Shown: positions 14,982-23,495, counted from the stretch's first letter. The stretch: DNA of 38,721 nt from CAZATK01 sp964488085 (GCA_964488085.1 CAZATK010000003.1:1-38721); one strand, 5' to 3'. The notes: a model not told the origin generated them from the letters alone. Numbers and translations are program-made.

Positions 14982-15053
14982 TGGGCGTTATAGGGATTGA
15001 ACCTATGACCTTTTGCGTGTCATGCAAACGCTCTGCCACTGAGCTAAACGCCC
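14982..15053 (-). tRNA. tRNA-Val (anticodon GAC)
   Basis: Acceptor GGGCGTT pairs with AACGCCC, discriminator A. The D-arm is GCTC/GAGC; anticodon stem TTTGC/GCAAA with loop ATGACAC; T-arm ATAGG/CCTAT. No CCA is encoded. The rlu gene begins 5 bases downstream. Confidence 0.93.
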
Positions 15054-15117
15054 CCTCTTATTGTTTTTCTTTTATAACTCTTTAGAATCAGTTTAGCAAC
15101 TTAAAAAGGAGAAGCCA

Positions 15118-15492
15118 ATGAAAATGGTTTTTATTGCTGGCCCTTATATTGGTGATGGCACAGAAGAAGAAATTACAAAAAATATCCAAGAGGCGGAAGC
15201 TTTTGCGGTGGCTTTAGCTAATCGGCAGATTCCTTTTTTCTGCGCCCACACCCATACAAGTCATTTTGGAAGAAAAGCTAACGCTCCAGAAAGTTTTTAT
15301 AAGAAATTGGATATGCACATGTTAATGATGGTTTGCAACGCCGTTTTAGCCACACCGCGCTGGCAATGCTCTTCAGGCGCTAAAAAAGAAGTGGAATGGG
15401 CGTTTCAAAAAAGCTATCCATTATTCTTTCCAGAATCGCCTCAAGATGAAATCGTGTTAAATGATATAGAAAGTTGGTTTAATTCCCCTTAA
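15118..15492 (+). CDS. DUF4406 / nucleoside deoxyribosyltransferase-like protein
   Basis: Small Rossmann-like protein, 124 aa, related to the nucleoside 2-deoxyribosyltransferase fold. Seen: MVFIAGPYIGDG at the N-terminus (phosphate/sugar site), HTHTSHFG in the middle, a DMHMLMMVCNAVLATPRW strand, and CSSGAKKEVEWA, matching the S-GA-xE helix cap whose Glu is the nucleophile in true transferases. The actual substrate is unknown. The ATG has a strong AAAAGGAG site 6-7 bases upstream, and a terminator overlaps the stop, so it is a self-contained unit. It is divergent from tRNA-Val. Confidence 0.75.
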   Translation: MKMVFIAGPYIGDGTEEEITKNIQEAEAFAVALANRQIPFFCAHTHTSHFGRKANAPESFYKKLDMHMLMMVCNAVLATPRWQCSSGAKKEVEWAFQKSYPLFFPESPQDEIVLNDIESWFNSP

Positions 15493-15507
15493 ATGGGGAA
15501 TTTTTTA
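15481..15507 (+). terminator. Terminator of the DUF4406-like gene
   Basis: AATTCCCC (15481-15488) and GGGGAATT (15495-15502) flank a 6-base loop containing the stop codon, followed by TTTTA. Confidence 0.8.
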
Positions 15508-15510
15508 TTG

Positions 15511-15582
15511 TGGGCATGGATGGAATCGAACCATCGACCTCTGTCTTATCAGGACAGCGTTCTACCACTGAACTACATGCCC
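15511..15582 (-). tRNA. tRNA-Ile (anticodon GAT)
   Basis: Acceptor GGGCATG pairs with CATGCCC, discriminator A. Anticodon stem CTGTC/GACAG with loop CTGATAA; T-arm GATGG/CCATC. No CCA is encoded. Confidence 0.93.
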
Positions 15583-15589
15583 ATATTTT

Positions 15590-15729
15590 GGTGCGGGGTC
15601 AGGATCCCGCACCAAATCAAGCATTTCGCTTTTTAAAATGATAATAGATTATACTAAATCTTTCAACTAAATTTCGATATTTTTTTACTAATATAGTCTC
15701 TAAAAAAAGCGACTTAATAATGCTTGATT
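15590..15729. repeat. MITE-like fold-back with terminal hairpin
   Basis: A hairpin GGTGCGGG/CCCGCACC (15590-15613) is followed by a long inverted repeat. AATCAAGCATT (15615-15625) pairs with 15719-15729, and TCGCTTTTT (15626-15634) pairs with 15704-15712. A weaker third block pairs AGATTATACTAA with a sequence near 15693. No ORF is visible inside. It fills the space between tRNA-Ile and the broken tRNA. Confidence 0.6.
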
Positions 15730-15743
15730 GGTGACGGGACTTC

Positions 15744-15811
15744 GCGGTGTTCTACCCGCCTCGACTCGCCTTGCTCATCGAGGCGAGGCGGGCCACTGAA
15801 CTATGTGCCCC
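15744..15811 (-). pseudogene. Broken tRNA 5' half with palindrome in the D-loop
   Basis: On the minus strand, 15811-15793 reads GGGGCACATAGTTCAGTGG and 15754-15744 reads TAGAACACCGC. Joined, they form the 5' half of a tRNA (acceptor strand, D-stem GTTC/GAAC, D-loop AGTGGTA). A 38-base palindromic insert (15755-15792; CCCGC..GCGGG outside CTCGCCT/AGGCGAG) splits the D-loop. No matching anticodon arm, T-arm or GTGCCCC acceptor strand follows, so the gene is dead. Confidence 0.7.
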
Positions 15812-15818
15812 TTCCTAA

Positions 15819-16019
15819 TTAACGCCTTAATTCCTTAACTTTGTTGAGATTAAATCTAACAAGTTCGCTTTGTTTTATCAAATTGTAATTTAAAACTGAA
15901 TTAAATTTATTAACCAAAAAAGAAATCGCGTAAATACTGAAAGTTAAAAGAATTGAAAAAATCACAACTGCTGTAATCCAAAACAATATTTCGTTTTTAT
16001 TGTGAGAAAACTTTTCCAT
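15819..16019 (-). CDS. Small single-span membrane protein, 66 aa
   Basis: Unrecognised protein with one hydrophobic segment (about residues 12-34, ILFWITAVVIFSILLTFSIY) and a basic C-terminus (LNKVKELRR). The ATG at 16019 lies inside the end of the upstream PilO-like gene (23-base overlap), so the two are translationally coupled. By position it could be a small partner in the same membrane complex. That is an inference from neighbourhood only. Confidence 0.6.
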   Translation of the reverse strand: MEKFSHNKNEILFWITAVVIFSILLTFSIYAISFLVNKFNSVLNYNLIKQSELVRFNLNKVKELRR

Positions 16020-16518
16020 TGATATTTAGCTGGTATCCTTTATCATCGCTTACAATACGAATGCTATCTAGAGAAATTAAATAATTACTGTTTTCCAAAT
16101 CGTCTAAGAATTTTGACCAATTTGACAATAAACCAGCTACAACTATATTAAAGCTAATATATCCGGGACTTGTTTGATCGCCCTCGCTTTGTGAACCAAA
16201 AGCAAAAGCCAATTGCAAATTATTTTGTTTAGCCAAAGAATTTAATTCTCTGGGAAAATTAATTAATTTATCTTGTTGTGGTAGAATGTTTTCTAAAAAC
16301 TGTCTTTCTGTTTTCGCTTTCTCAAAATCACCACGCAAAGAACTCAAAATAGAAACAGCTTTTGAATAAGAAGCAAATTCGTTCTGACTTTTTTGAATGT
16401 TAGAGACACGACGATTAATATCAAATCCAAGCCAAAAAAGCAGTGCTATTATTAACAAAGCTATTAAAAAATAAGAACCGATGAAAAAAACTAATTTCTT
16501 CCTAAAATCAGATGCCAC
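15997..16518 (-). CDS. PilO-like inner-membrane protein (possible type IV pilus part)
   Basis: 173 aa, starting with GTG at 16518. Architecture matches PilO-type proteins: a short cytosolic N-terminus, one membrane segment (about 10-30), a coiled coil (INRRVSNIQKSQNEFASYSK, about 35-75), and a small ferredoxin-like end with ISFNIVVAGLLSNWSKFLDDLE and LDSIRI. That last pattern (whole-domain strand, helix, LxxI strand) is typical of PilO. No other pilus gene is in the window, so the assignment is tentative. A TATAAT box ends 6 bases before the GTG. Its start overlaps the divergent dprA start by 7 bases. Confidence 0.5.
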   Translation of the reverse strand: MASDFRKKLVFFIGSYFLIALLIIALLFWLGFDINRRVSNIQKSQNEFASYSKAVSILSSLRGDFEKAKTERQFLENILPQQDKLINFPRELNSLAKQNNLQLAFAFGSQSEGDQTSPGYISFNIVVAGLLSNWSKFLDDLENSNYLISLDSIRIVSDDKGYQLNINGKVFSQ

Positions 16519-17534
16519 ATAAGTATTATAACGCTATTAACATTTTTTATAAAAGCCAATATATTTCAATACAAAAAGCTTGGAATAGGCATGGTTCTTG
16601 GGTTAAGGCCTGGAAAAATTTGGGAAAAGAAATAAAGATTGATCCGGATAAAGAGTGGGAAAAACTAGAGAAATATAACATTACCTTACTGCTTCCGTCA
16701 GATAAACAATTTCCGAAAATTATCAAAGAAATTCCCTCGCCACCTTTTGGATTATATATTAAAGGGAAATGCGAATTTCCATCGCCAGCCGTAGCTATCG
16801 TTGGAACTCGCAAGGCAACTCAAGAAGGACAAAGAATTAGCCAGCAATTTGGTTATGAATTAGCCGAACAAAATATTCCTGTAATTAGTGGTCTAGCATT
16901 AGGAGTAGATCAGGCCGCCCATAAAGGAGCTTTAGAAATTAAGGGAAAGACCATAGCAGTTCTTGCAAATGGGTTGGATATTATATATCCGCATCAACAT
17001 GAAAACTTAGCGAATAAAATATTGGAAAATAATGGAACTGTGGTTTCGGAATATCCCATAGAAACGCCCCCTTATCCTGTTAATTTTTTAGAAAGGAATA
17101 GAATTATAAGTGGCTTAAGCGTTGCAATCATCGTCATTGAAGCGCCTTATGGTTCGGGAGCATTATGCACCGCTCAATTTGCCGTAGAACAAAATAGGGA
17201 AGTTTTTGTTGTACCTGGCCCAATAAACCAGTCAAATTATGCCGGCTCTCACAATTTAATTAAAAGCGGCGCTTCTTTAATTACGATGGTTAATGATATA
17301 TTTGACGCCCTTAATCTTCCCCTAATTAAAGATGAGAAACGTCAAAACAAAAATATTAATTTGAACAAGGAACAAGAAACAGTTTTGAATTATATTGAAA
17401 ATGACGGCGGGTCTTTAAGTGTTGACAAAATTACTGAACTGACTAAACTTCAGCCCCATGTCGTCAATCAAACCATCGCCTTTCTTGTAATCAATGGCAT
17501 AATTAAAGAAGATAAGGGAAAATATTATTTATAA
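16512..17534 (+). CDS. dprA: DNA-processing protein DprA
   Basis: Loads RecA onto incoming single-stranded DNA during natural transformation. The 340 aa show a SAM-like N-terminal region, the Rossmann core (AIVGTRKATQEGQRISQQFG, VISGLALGVDQAAHKGAL, TIAVLANGLDIIYPHQHENL, NFLERNRIISGLS, SGALCTAQFAVEQNREVFVVPG), and a C-terminal winged helix (ETVLNYIENDGGSLSVDKIT). The first in-frame ATG (16512) overlaps the divergent PilO-like start. It is followed at once by topA, a common dprA-topA pairing. With a possible pilus gene next door, DNA uptake is a reasonable guess. Confidence 0.94.
   Translation: MPHKYYNAINIFYKSQYISIQKAWNRHGSWVKAWKNLGKEIKIDPDKEWEKLEKYNITLLLPSDKQFPKIIKEIPSPPFGLYIKGKCEFPSPAVAIVGTRKATQEGQRISQQFGYELAEQNIPVISGLALGVDQAAHKGALEIKGKTIAVLANGLDIIYPHQHENLANKILENNGTVVSEYPIETPPYPVNFLERNRIISGLSVAIIVIEAPYGSGALCTAQFAVEQNREVFVVPGPINQSNYAGSHNLIKSGASLITMVNDIFDALNLPLIKDEKRQNKNINLNKEQETVLNYIENDGGSLSVDKITELTKLQPHVVNQTIAFLVINGIIKEDKGKYYL
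16525..16530 (-). promoter_or_regulatory. -10 box of the PilO-like gene
   Basis: TATAAT on the minus strand, 6 bases before the GTG at 16518, lies inside the dprA coding start. The -35 is weak. Predicted near-leaderless transcript. Confidence 0.5.
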
Positions 17535-17535
17535 T

Positions 17536-19548
17536 ATGACTAAATTAGTAATTGTAGAATCACCGACAAAAGCAAAAACTATTTCTCGATTTCTCTCAGA
17601 AGATTTTCAAGTGGAATCGTCTTTTGGTCATGTTCGCGATCTTCCTAAAAGTGTTTTAGGAATTGATGTGGAAAATAATTTCCAACCTAAATACCTGGTC
17701 CCTGTAAAAGCAAAAAAGGTTGTTTCTTACTTAAAATCCTTGGCTTCTAAAAGCGAGTTGGTAATACTGGCAACCGACGAAGATCGCGAAGGAGAGGCAA
17801 TTGCCTGGCATCTACTTGAATCATTACATTTGAAAGTAAAAAACACCGAAAGAGTGGTTTTTCATGAAATTACAAAATCAGCCATTGATTACGCCATTAA
17901 AAATCCCAGAGAATTGGACATGAATATGGTAGACGCGCAACAAGCGCGCCGAGTATTAGATAGAATAGTTGGTTATAAGCTTTCTCCGTTTTTGTGGAAA
18001 AAAATAGCGAGAGGATTATCTGCCGGTCGTGTTCAGTCGGTAGCTTTAAGATTAATAGTAGAAAGAGAAAACGAGATTAGAAATTTTAAATCAGAAGAAT
18101 ACTGGACAATTATTGCCGAATTAAAAGTTGAAAATGAAAAATTAAAAATTATTGAAGCAAGTTTAGTAAAAATAGATGATAAGCCATTAGATAAATTTGA
18201 AATTAAAAATAAAGAGCAAGCAGATAAAATTATATCTGATCTGGAAAAAGCAAAATATAAAGTTATAAGCATTACAAAAAAAGAAATTAAAAGAAATCCT
18301 CTGCCACCTTTTACTACAAGTACCTTACAACAAGAAGCGTCCAAAAAATTGGGCTTTTCCGCTAAAAGAACAATGCTGTTGGCTCAACGGCTTTATGAAA
18401 ACGGACACATAACATATATGCGTACTGATTCGGTTAATCTCTCTAAAGAATCAACTAGCGCTGTCAAAAATTGGTTAAATAAAGAATTGGGTGAAAAATA
18501 TTCAAGCCAAGCCCCCCGTATCTTTGAAACTAAATCAAAAACAGCGCAAGAGGCACATGAGGCGATTAGACCAACAGATGTTACGCAAACGCCAGAAAAA
18601 ATAAGTTTAGAAGACCTAAGTACGCAGAAGCTCTATAAAATTGTATGGCAAAGATTTGTGGCTTCCCAAATGCCACAAGCAATATTTGACAGCACGATGA
18701 TTGAGATTGGAGCCGATAAATATACCTTTCGTGCTTCAGGTAATATTCTAAAGTTTGACGGCTATTTAAAAATTTGGCCTCAAAAATTTGCTGAAAAAGA
18801 ATTACCAAACATTAAAAATAATGAAGGACTTGAACTTGAAAAGCTTAAGCCCGAGCAACATTTTACAGAACCCCCCCCTCGTTATAGCGAAGCAACATTA
18901 ATAAAAACCTTAGAAGAAAATGGAATTGGACGCCCGTCCACTTACGCCCCCATTATTTCCGTAATACAAGACCGGGAATACGCTCAAAAAGATCAGCCGG
19001 GCGGTGGAGGACGATTTATGCCAACGCCAATGGGAGAATTAGTAAATAAAGTTCTAACTGAACATTTTCCAGCAGTAGTAGATATAAATTTTACCGCAAA
19101 AATGGAAGATAGTTTAGACGCCGTAGCTGAAGGCAAAGAAAAATGGCAAGACCTTGTCGGAAGTTTTTATGGGCCATTTATTAAAAATTTAGAAAATAAA
19201 TATCAGGAAGTAAATTATCAAAAAATAGAAAAACCGGAGCCGGAAAAAACTGATGAGGTTTGTGAAAAATGTGGAAAGCCGATGGTGATTCGCACGGGAA
19301 GATTTGGTAAATTTATGGCCTGCTCTGGATTTCCAGAATGTAAAAATACCAAAAAAATTGCCTTTGATCCGAAACTGATAGGGATGAAATGCCCAAAATG
19401 CAATGAGGGAGATATAGTTGAAAGATTTACCAGAAAGGGAAGAAGTAGAATTTTCTGGGGATGCTCTCTATATCCTAAATGCGACTATGCTACATGGAAA
19501 AAACCGGTTATAATTTCTCCAGAACATTCAGCTTTAAAGGAGCCGTAA
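17536..19548 (+). CDS. topA: DNA topoisomerase I (type IA)
   Basis: Relaxes negative supercoils; essential in most bacteria. 670 aa. The N-terminal Toprim domain has VIVESPTKAKTISRFL and LATDEDREGEAIAWHLLE. The active-site Tyr is in HITYMRTDSVNLS (about residue 295). Further marks are QEAHEAIRPTD and ENGIGRPSTYAPI. Two C-terminal zinc ribbons follow: CEKCGKP with CSGFPECKNT, and CPKCNEG with CSLYPKCDY. The start is 1 base after the dprA stop. A TATTAT box 7 bases before the ATG (17523-17528) may give an additional leaderless transcript. Confidence 0.97.
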   Translation: MTKLVIVESPTKAKTISRFLSEDFQVESSFGHVRDLPKSVLGIDVENNFQPKYLVPVKAKKVVSYLKSLASKSELVILATDEDREGEAIAWHLLESLHLKVKNTERVVFHEITKSAIDYAIKNPRELDMNMVDAQQARRVLDRIVGYKLSPFLWKKIARGLSAGRVQSVALRLIVERENEIRNFKSEEYWTIIAELKVENEKLKIIEASLVKIDDKPLDKFEIKNKEQADKIISDLEKAKYKVISITKKEIKRNPLPPFTTSTLQQEASKKLGFSAKRTMLLAQRLYENGHITYMRTDSVNLSKESTSAVKNWLNKELGEKYSSQAPRIFETKSKTAQEAHEAIRPTDVTQTPEKISLEDLSTQKLYKIVWQRFVASQMPQAIFDSTMIEIGADKYTFRASGNILKFDGYLKIWPQKFAEKELPNIKNNEGLELEKLKPEQHFTEPPPRYSEATLIKTLEENGIGRPSTYAPIISVIQDREYAQKDQPGGGGRFMPTPMGELVNKVLTEHFPAVVDINFTAKMEDSLDAVAEGKEKWQDLVGSFYGPFIKNLENKYQEVNYQKIEKPEPEKTDEVCEKCGKPMVIRTGRFGKFMACSGFPECKNTKKIAFDPKLIGMKCPKCNEGDIVERFTRKGRSRIFWGCSLYPKCDYATWKKPVIISPEHSALKEP

Positions 19549-19549
19549 A

Positions 19550-20092
19550 TTGATAATTCTAGTTGACCAAGATGACGTTCTCGCTGGTTTCAACGTAGAA
19601 TTTAATAGACTATGGAAGCCCATTTGTCCGCCAAACTTTTATATTCCTCCCGAAAAACAACTATTGCATGATTTAGCTTCTTGTTATCCAGATTTTTTAA
19701 GACCATCACTTGAACCAATCTACACAGCTCCAGGTTTTGTTAGAAATCTTCCACCTATTAAAGAAGGTATTGAAGCGGTAAGGGAAATGTTAAGTATGGG
19801 AATTGAAGTGCGTATATGCACAGCACCTCTGAAAAATTATGGAAATTGTGTTTTGGAAAAATATCAATGGATAGAACATTATTTAGGGAGAGAATTTGTA
19901 GAAAGAATTATTTTAACAAGAGATAAAACCTTAGTGCATGGAGATTTTCTTATTGATGACAAGCCAGACATAAAAGGCGTCGCGCAACCAACTTGGGAAC
20001 AAATTATTTTTGATCAACCGTGGAATCAGCAAGTTCTGATAAAAAAGAGATTGTTCAACTGGAATAATTGGAAAAAATTAATAGGCGTTTAA
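19550..20092 (+). CDS. 5'(3')-deoxyribonucleotidase-like HAD phosphatase
   Basis: HAD-superfamily phosphatase of the NT5C type, predicted to dephosphorylate deoxyribonucleotides. The 180 aa begin at TTG with an AAAGGAG site 7 bases upstream, inside the end of topA. Motif I is ILVDQDDVLAGF (nucleophile and acid Asp), motif II the Thr in VRICTAPL, motif III/IV the Lys and acids in ILTRDKTLVHGDFLIDDKPD. The substrate is inferred from family only. It differs from its neighbours by using a Shine-Dalgarno and a TTG start, and it has its own terminator. It looks inserted between topA and rel. Confidence 0.85.
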   Translation: MIILVDQDDVLAGFNVEFNRLWKPICPPNFYIPPEKQLLHDLASCYPDFLRPSLEPIYTAPGFVRNLPPIKEGIEAVREMLSMGIEVRICTAPLKNYGNCVLEKYQWIEHYLGREFVERIILTRDKTLVHGDFLIDDKPDIKGVAQPTWEQIIFDQPWNQQVLIKKRLFNWNNWKKLIGV

Positions 20093-20110
20093 TGCCTATT
20101 ATTTTTTTTA
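20080..20110 (+). terminator. Terminator after the nucleotidase gene
   Basis: AATAGGC (20080-20086) and GCCTATT (20094-20100) enclose the stop codon, followed by a run of T. Confidence 0.85.
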
Positions 20111-20153
20111 TGTCAAGACTAGAAAATAAGCAACGCAAGAGTAGATTAATATT

Positions 20154-21815
20154 GTGACTTTTGAAGAGCTTCTTAAAAACAGCCCTGTTATTAAAAAAGC
20201 TTTTAATTTTTCTAAAAAAGCCCACGCCGGACAAAAAAGAAAAAATGGCGAGCCGTATTTTAATCATCCGCTAGCGGCGGCAAAAACTATTATAGAAGAG
20301 TGGAAATTTGACGACCCGGCAACCATTGCCGCCGCCCTGCTTCACGATGTGGCAGAAGATACTCCGCACGACATAAATGAGATTAAAAGAGATTTTGATG
20401 AAGAAATTGCCTTTTTAGTGGACGGAGTTACTAAACTTGGACACGTGAAATATAGAGGGGTGGGAACCCGCGTAGAAAATATGCGCAAGTTCATTTTGGC
20501 TTTAAGTAAAGACATAAGAGTGCTTTTGATAAAACTTGCTGATCGCCTCCACAACATGAGAACTTTAAATGCTCTTCCTCCGCAAAAACAAAAAAGAATC
20601 GCTTTAGAAACAACGGAAATTTATGCGCCACTCGCCTATCGCTTGGGAATGTTTAGTGTAAGCGGTGAATTAGAAGATCTGGCCTTCCCCTATATATATC
20701 CGCAAGAACATAAATGGCTTTTGGAAAATGTTAAAGAGAAATTTGAAGAAAGAGAAAGATATGCAAAAAAAATAATTCCGATAATTACCGAGGAATTAAA
20801 AAATAATAATATTCTTTTAACTAAAATAGATTTCAGAGCCAAAAGATACGCTAGTTTGTACAAAAAACTTCTCAAACACGAAATGAATTTAGATGATATT
20901 TATGATTTGGTAGCTGTCAGAGCTATTGTTCCGACTATAGAAAATTGTTATAACGCTCTCGGCGTTGTTCACAAAATATGGCAACCGTTGCCCAATAGAA
21001 TAAAAGATTATATAGCTTTGCCAAAAATTAATGGATATAAAAGTTTGCACACAACTATTTTCGGACCAGAACAGAGAATAATTGAGATTCAAATAAGAAC
21101 TCCGGAAATGCACGAAGTGGCCGAAAATGGCATCGCGGCTCATTGGGCTTATCAAAAAAATAGGGCGTCCATTGTAGCTTCCACACAAGAACTGTCATTA
21201 GTGCAAAAACTTCGTAACTGGCAAACTAATAAAGATTATAATCTGGAGGATTTAAAAATAGATTTTTTCAAAGACAGAATTATGGTTCTTACCCCAAAAG
21301 GTGAAGTTATTGACTTGCCCCAAGGTTCTACTCCAGTAGATTTTGCGTATCAAATACACAGTGAAATTGGCAACCACTGCATCGGAGCTAAAATTAACGG
21401 CAAAATAGTGTCATTAGACACCAAGCTTAAATCCGGAGATTTAATAGAAATATTGATCCAAAAAAATAAACTGCCATCTGAATCCTGGTTGAGTTTTGTT
21501 AAGACAAGTCATGCCAAAAATCATATCCGCTCCGCGCTTAAGTACAAAAAAATGGGAATATTAAGACACGAAAATACGCAAACAGAACTTAAAATAGTAG
21601 TTGAGGATAGAATTGGAATACTTAATGACATAACTAAAATTATTGCTCGATCACACATTAATATAATGTCCCATCAAAGCCAGTTTGCTGTTAAAAATAA
21701 ATTTAAAACTGTAAAAATAGTTTGTAATTTAATCAACAAAGATAAATTGGAAAAATTGATAATTAAACTTAAAGAAATAAAAGGAGTTAAATCAATAGAG
21801 CATCATTTTATTTGA
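20154..21815 (+). CDS. rel: Bifunctional (p)ppGpp synthetase/hydrolase (Rel/SpoT)
   Basis: Makes and degrades the alarmone (p)ppGpp. 553 aa from a GTG start. The HD hydrolase looks intact (FNHPLAAAKTI, LLHDVAEDT, KLADRLHNMRTL). The synthetase domain has DLVAVRAIVPTIENCY, RIKDYIALPKINGYKSLHTT and IIEIQIRTPEMHEVAE. Next come a TGS domain (VLTPKGEVIDLPQGSTPVDFAY) and a short helical part. The protein ends with an ACT domain (LKIVVEDRIGILNDIT). Typical Rel is about 730 aa; the zinc-finger/helical region between TGS and ACT is reduced here. A TAGATT box lies 6 bases before the GTG. The 3' end overlaps convergent parB by 8 bases. Confidence 0.95.
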   Translation: MTFEELLKNSPVIKKAFNFSKKAHAGQKRKNGEPYFNHPLAAAKTIIEEWKFDDPATIAAALLHDVAEDTPHDINEIKRDFDEEIAFLVDGVTKLGHVKYRGVGTRVENMRKFILALSKDIRVLLIKLADRLHNMRTLNALPPQKQKRIALETTEIYAPLAYRLGMFSVSGELEDLAFPYIYPQEHKWLLENVKEKFEERERYAKKIIPIITEELKNNNILLTKIDFRAKRYASLYKKLLKHEMNLDDIYDLVAVRAIVPTIENCYNALGVVHKIWQPLPNRIKDYIALPKINGYKSLHTTIFGPEQRIIEIQIRTPEMHEVAENGIAAHWAYQKNRASIVASTQELSLVQKLRNWQTNKDYNLEDLKIDFFKDRIMVLTPKGEVIDLPQGSTPVDFAYQIHSEIGNHCIGAKINGKIVSLDTKLKSGDLIEILIQKNKLPSESWLSFVKTSHAKNHIRSALKYKKMGILRHENTQTELKIVVEDRIGILNDITKIIARSHINIMSHQSQFAVKNKFKTVKIVCNLINKDKLEKLIIKLKEIKGVKSIEHHFI

Positions 21816-22722
21816 ACAGTTGCCCAAACTTTTCAATAATTGCCCGCAACTCTTCATCGGAATAAAAATTAATAATTAGTTTTCCATTAGAACCATTTTT
21901 CTGAAAAGTTATTTTAGTCCCTAATCGTTCTTGTAATTTATCTGCCCAAAAAGATAATTGCGGATCAACAGAAGAAACAGTGGTTGCCGCAATATTTGAA
22001 CTAGGATTGTTAAGACGAGAAATTTTTGAACGCAAATCGCGAACACTCACATTATTATTTACAATTTCGTCAAATAATTTTTGTTGTTGAATCTGATCAT
22101 TAAGAGTCAAAAGCAATCTTCCCTGACTTTCACTTAATTTATTATTAGCAATGGCTTCTTGCATCTGCGTGGGAAGATTTAATAATCTCATTAGATTAGA
22201 AATCGTTTCACGGCTCTTGCCTAAACGCGCGGCGATTTCTCTTTGAGTTAAACCGAACTCTTCCGCCAACTTAGCGCAAGAACGAGCCGATTCGATGGGG
22301 TTTAGATCGGCCCGTTGCATATTTTCAACAATTGCCATTTCCAGTTTTTCTTTTTCTTGAGAAATAACCCGAACAATAGCCGGCACTCTTTCTAACCCAA
22401 TTAATTTTGCCGCTTTTAATCTTCTTTCTCCGGCAACTAACTGATAAGCAACATCAGTACCGCTATTAGTGACTGTTTCTATTTTAGAAATTATTAGCGG
22501 TTGAATAATTCCCATTTCCCGAATAGAAGATGCTAATTCTTGCAAAGATGTTTCATCAAAAAATTTGCGTGGTTGGTGCGGATTGGGCTTGATTTTATCA
22601 ACCTCAATTTGAAACACCGCCTCTACTCCCCGTTTATCAGCAGTTAGGTCCTGATACTTGGGACGATTCTCCTCATTATTATTTTTATTTGGTATTAAAG
22701 ATTCTAATCCCTTACCTAGCAT
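21808..22722 (-). CDS. parB: Chromosome partitioning protein ParB
   Basis: CTP-dependent sliding clamp that binds parS and marks the origin region. 304 aa. The N-terminal domain has VDKIKPNPHQPRKFFDE and the CTP-binding LVAGERRLKAAKL box, followed by ENMQRADLNPIESA. The central helix-turn-helix is FGLTQREIAARLGKSRETIS. The C-terminal ~50 residues (LQERLGTKITFQKNGSNGKL, EELRAIIEKF) are the dimerisation domain. It overlaps parA by 11 bases. I found no parS-like TGTTTCACGTGAAACA in the window. Confidence 0.94.
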   Translation of the reverse strand: MLGKGLESLIPNKNNNEENRPKYQDLTADKRGVEAVFQIEVDKIKPNPHQPRKFFDETSLQELASSIREMGIIQPLIISKIETVTNSGTDVAYQLVAGERRLKAAKLIGLERVPAIVRVISQEKEKLEMAIVENMQRADLNPIESARSCAKLAEEFGLTQREIAARLGKSRETISNLMRLLNLPTQMQEAIANNKLSESQGRLLLTLNDQIQQQKLFDEIVNNNVSVRDLRSKISRLNNPSSNIAATTVSSVDPQLSFWADKLQERLGTKITFQKNGSNGKLIINFYSDEELRAIIEKFGQLFK

Positions 22723-23488
22723 AATTTTCTTGATTTATTATTTCTTTAGCCAATCTTTCGTATGCTCTCGCTCCAATTGAATTGGGATCATAAAAGCAAA
22801 TTGGCTGTCCAAAACTGGGAGCTTCGGCCAAAGCCACCACTCTCGGAATTTCCACTTCAAAAACATGGCCGACAAAATGACGTCTTAATTCTTTGGAAAC
22901 TTCACGGGATAAATGCTCTCTATTATCATACATTGTGAGCAACGCTCCGGCAATTTTAATAGAGTGCCCGAAATTATAATTTATTAAATCAACTGTTTCT
23001 AAAAGCTGGCTTAGTCCTTCTAATCCATAATATTCACATTGCACTGGAATTAATACTTCTTGAGCCGCTACTAAACCATTGATGGTAAGCATGCTAACAC
23101 TAGGCGGTAAATCAATTAAAATGTAATCGTAGTTGTTTGATATTGATTTTAAAAAATTGGCTAAATAATATTCTCTCTTTTCTTTATCTAATAATTCAAC
23201 GGTCATACCGGCTAATGAAGGATGCGAGGGAATAAAGTGATATCCGGGAATTGATGATTGCTTAATTATTTCTTGAATGTTTTTTCTACCAACCAATCCA
23301 TCATAAATATTAGAACCTTCGCCATCGCGAAAATTAAATCCCAAACCGGAACTGGCATTGCTTTGAGGATCAAAATCCACCAACAAAACTCTCTTTCCGT
23401 AAAGAGCTAAATAACTGCCAAGATTTACAGAGGTCGTTGTTTTGCCAACTCCACCTTTTTGATTGCAAACGGCGATAATTCTTGCCAT
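22712..23488 (-). CDS. parA: Chromosome partitioning ATPase ParA
   Basis: Deviant Walker ATPase that moves ParB-parS complexes on the nucleoid. I place the start at ATG 23488 (MARIIAVCNQKGGVGKTTT, 258 aa); an ATG three codons upstream is less likely because a TAAAAT box ends exactly 7 bases before 23488. The deviant Walker A KGGVGKTTT includes the signature Lys. Walker A' is VLLVDFDPQSNASSGLG, and Walker B is YILIDLPPSVSMLT. It is the first gene of the parAB operon and is divergent from tRNA-Ser. Confidence 0.96.
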   Translation of the reverse strand: MARIIAVCNQKGGVGKTTTSVNLGSYLALYGKRVLLVDFDPQSNASSGLGFNFRDGEGSNIYDGLVGRKNIQEIIKQSSIPGYHFIPSHPSLAGMTVELLDKEKREYYLANFLKSISNNYDYILIDLPPSVSMLTINGLVAAQEVLIPVQCEYYGLEGLSQLLETVDLINYNFGHSIKIAGALLTMYDNREHLSREVSKELRRHFVGHVFEVEIPRVVALAEAPSFGQPICFYDPNSIGARAYERLAKEIINQENYAR

Positions 23489-23495
23489 TATTATC

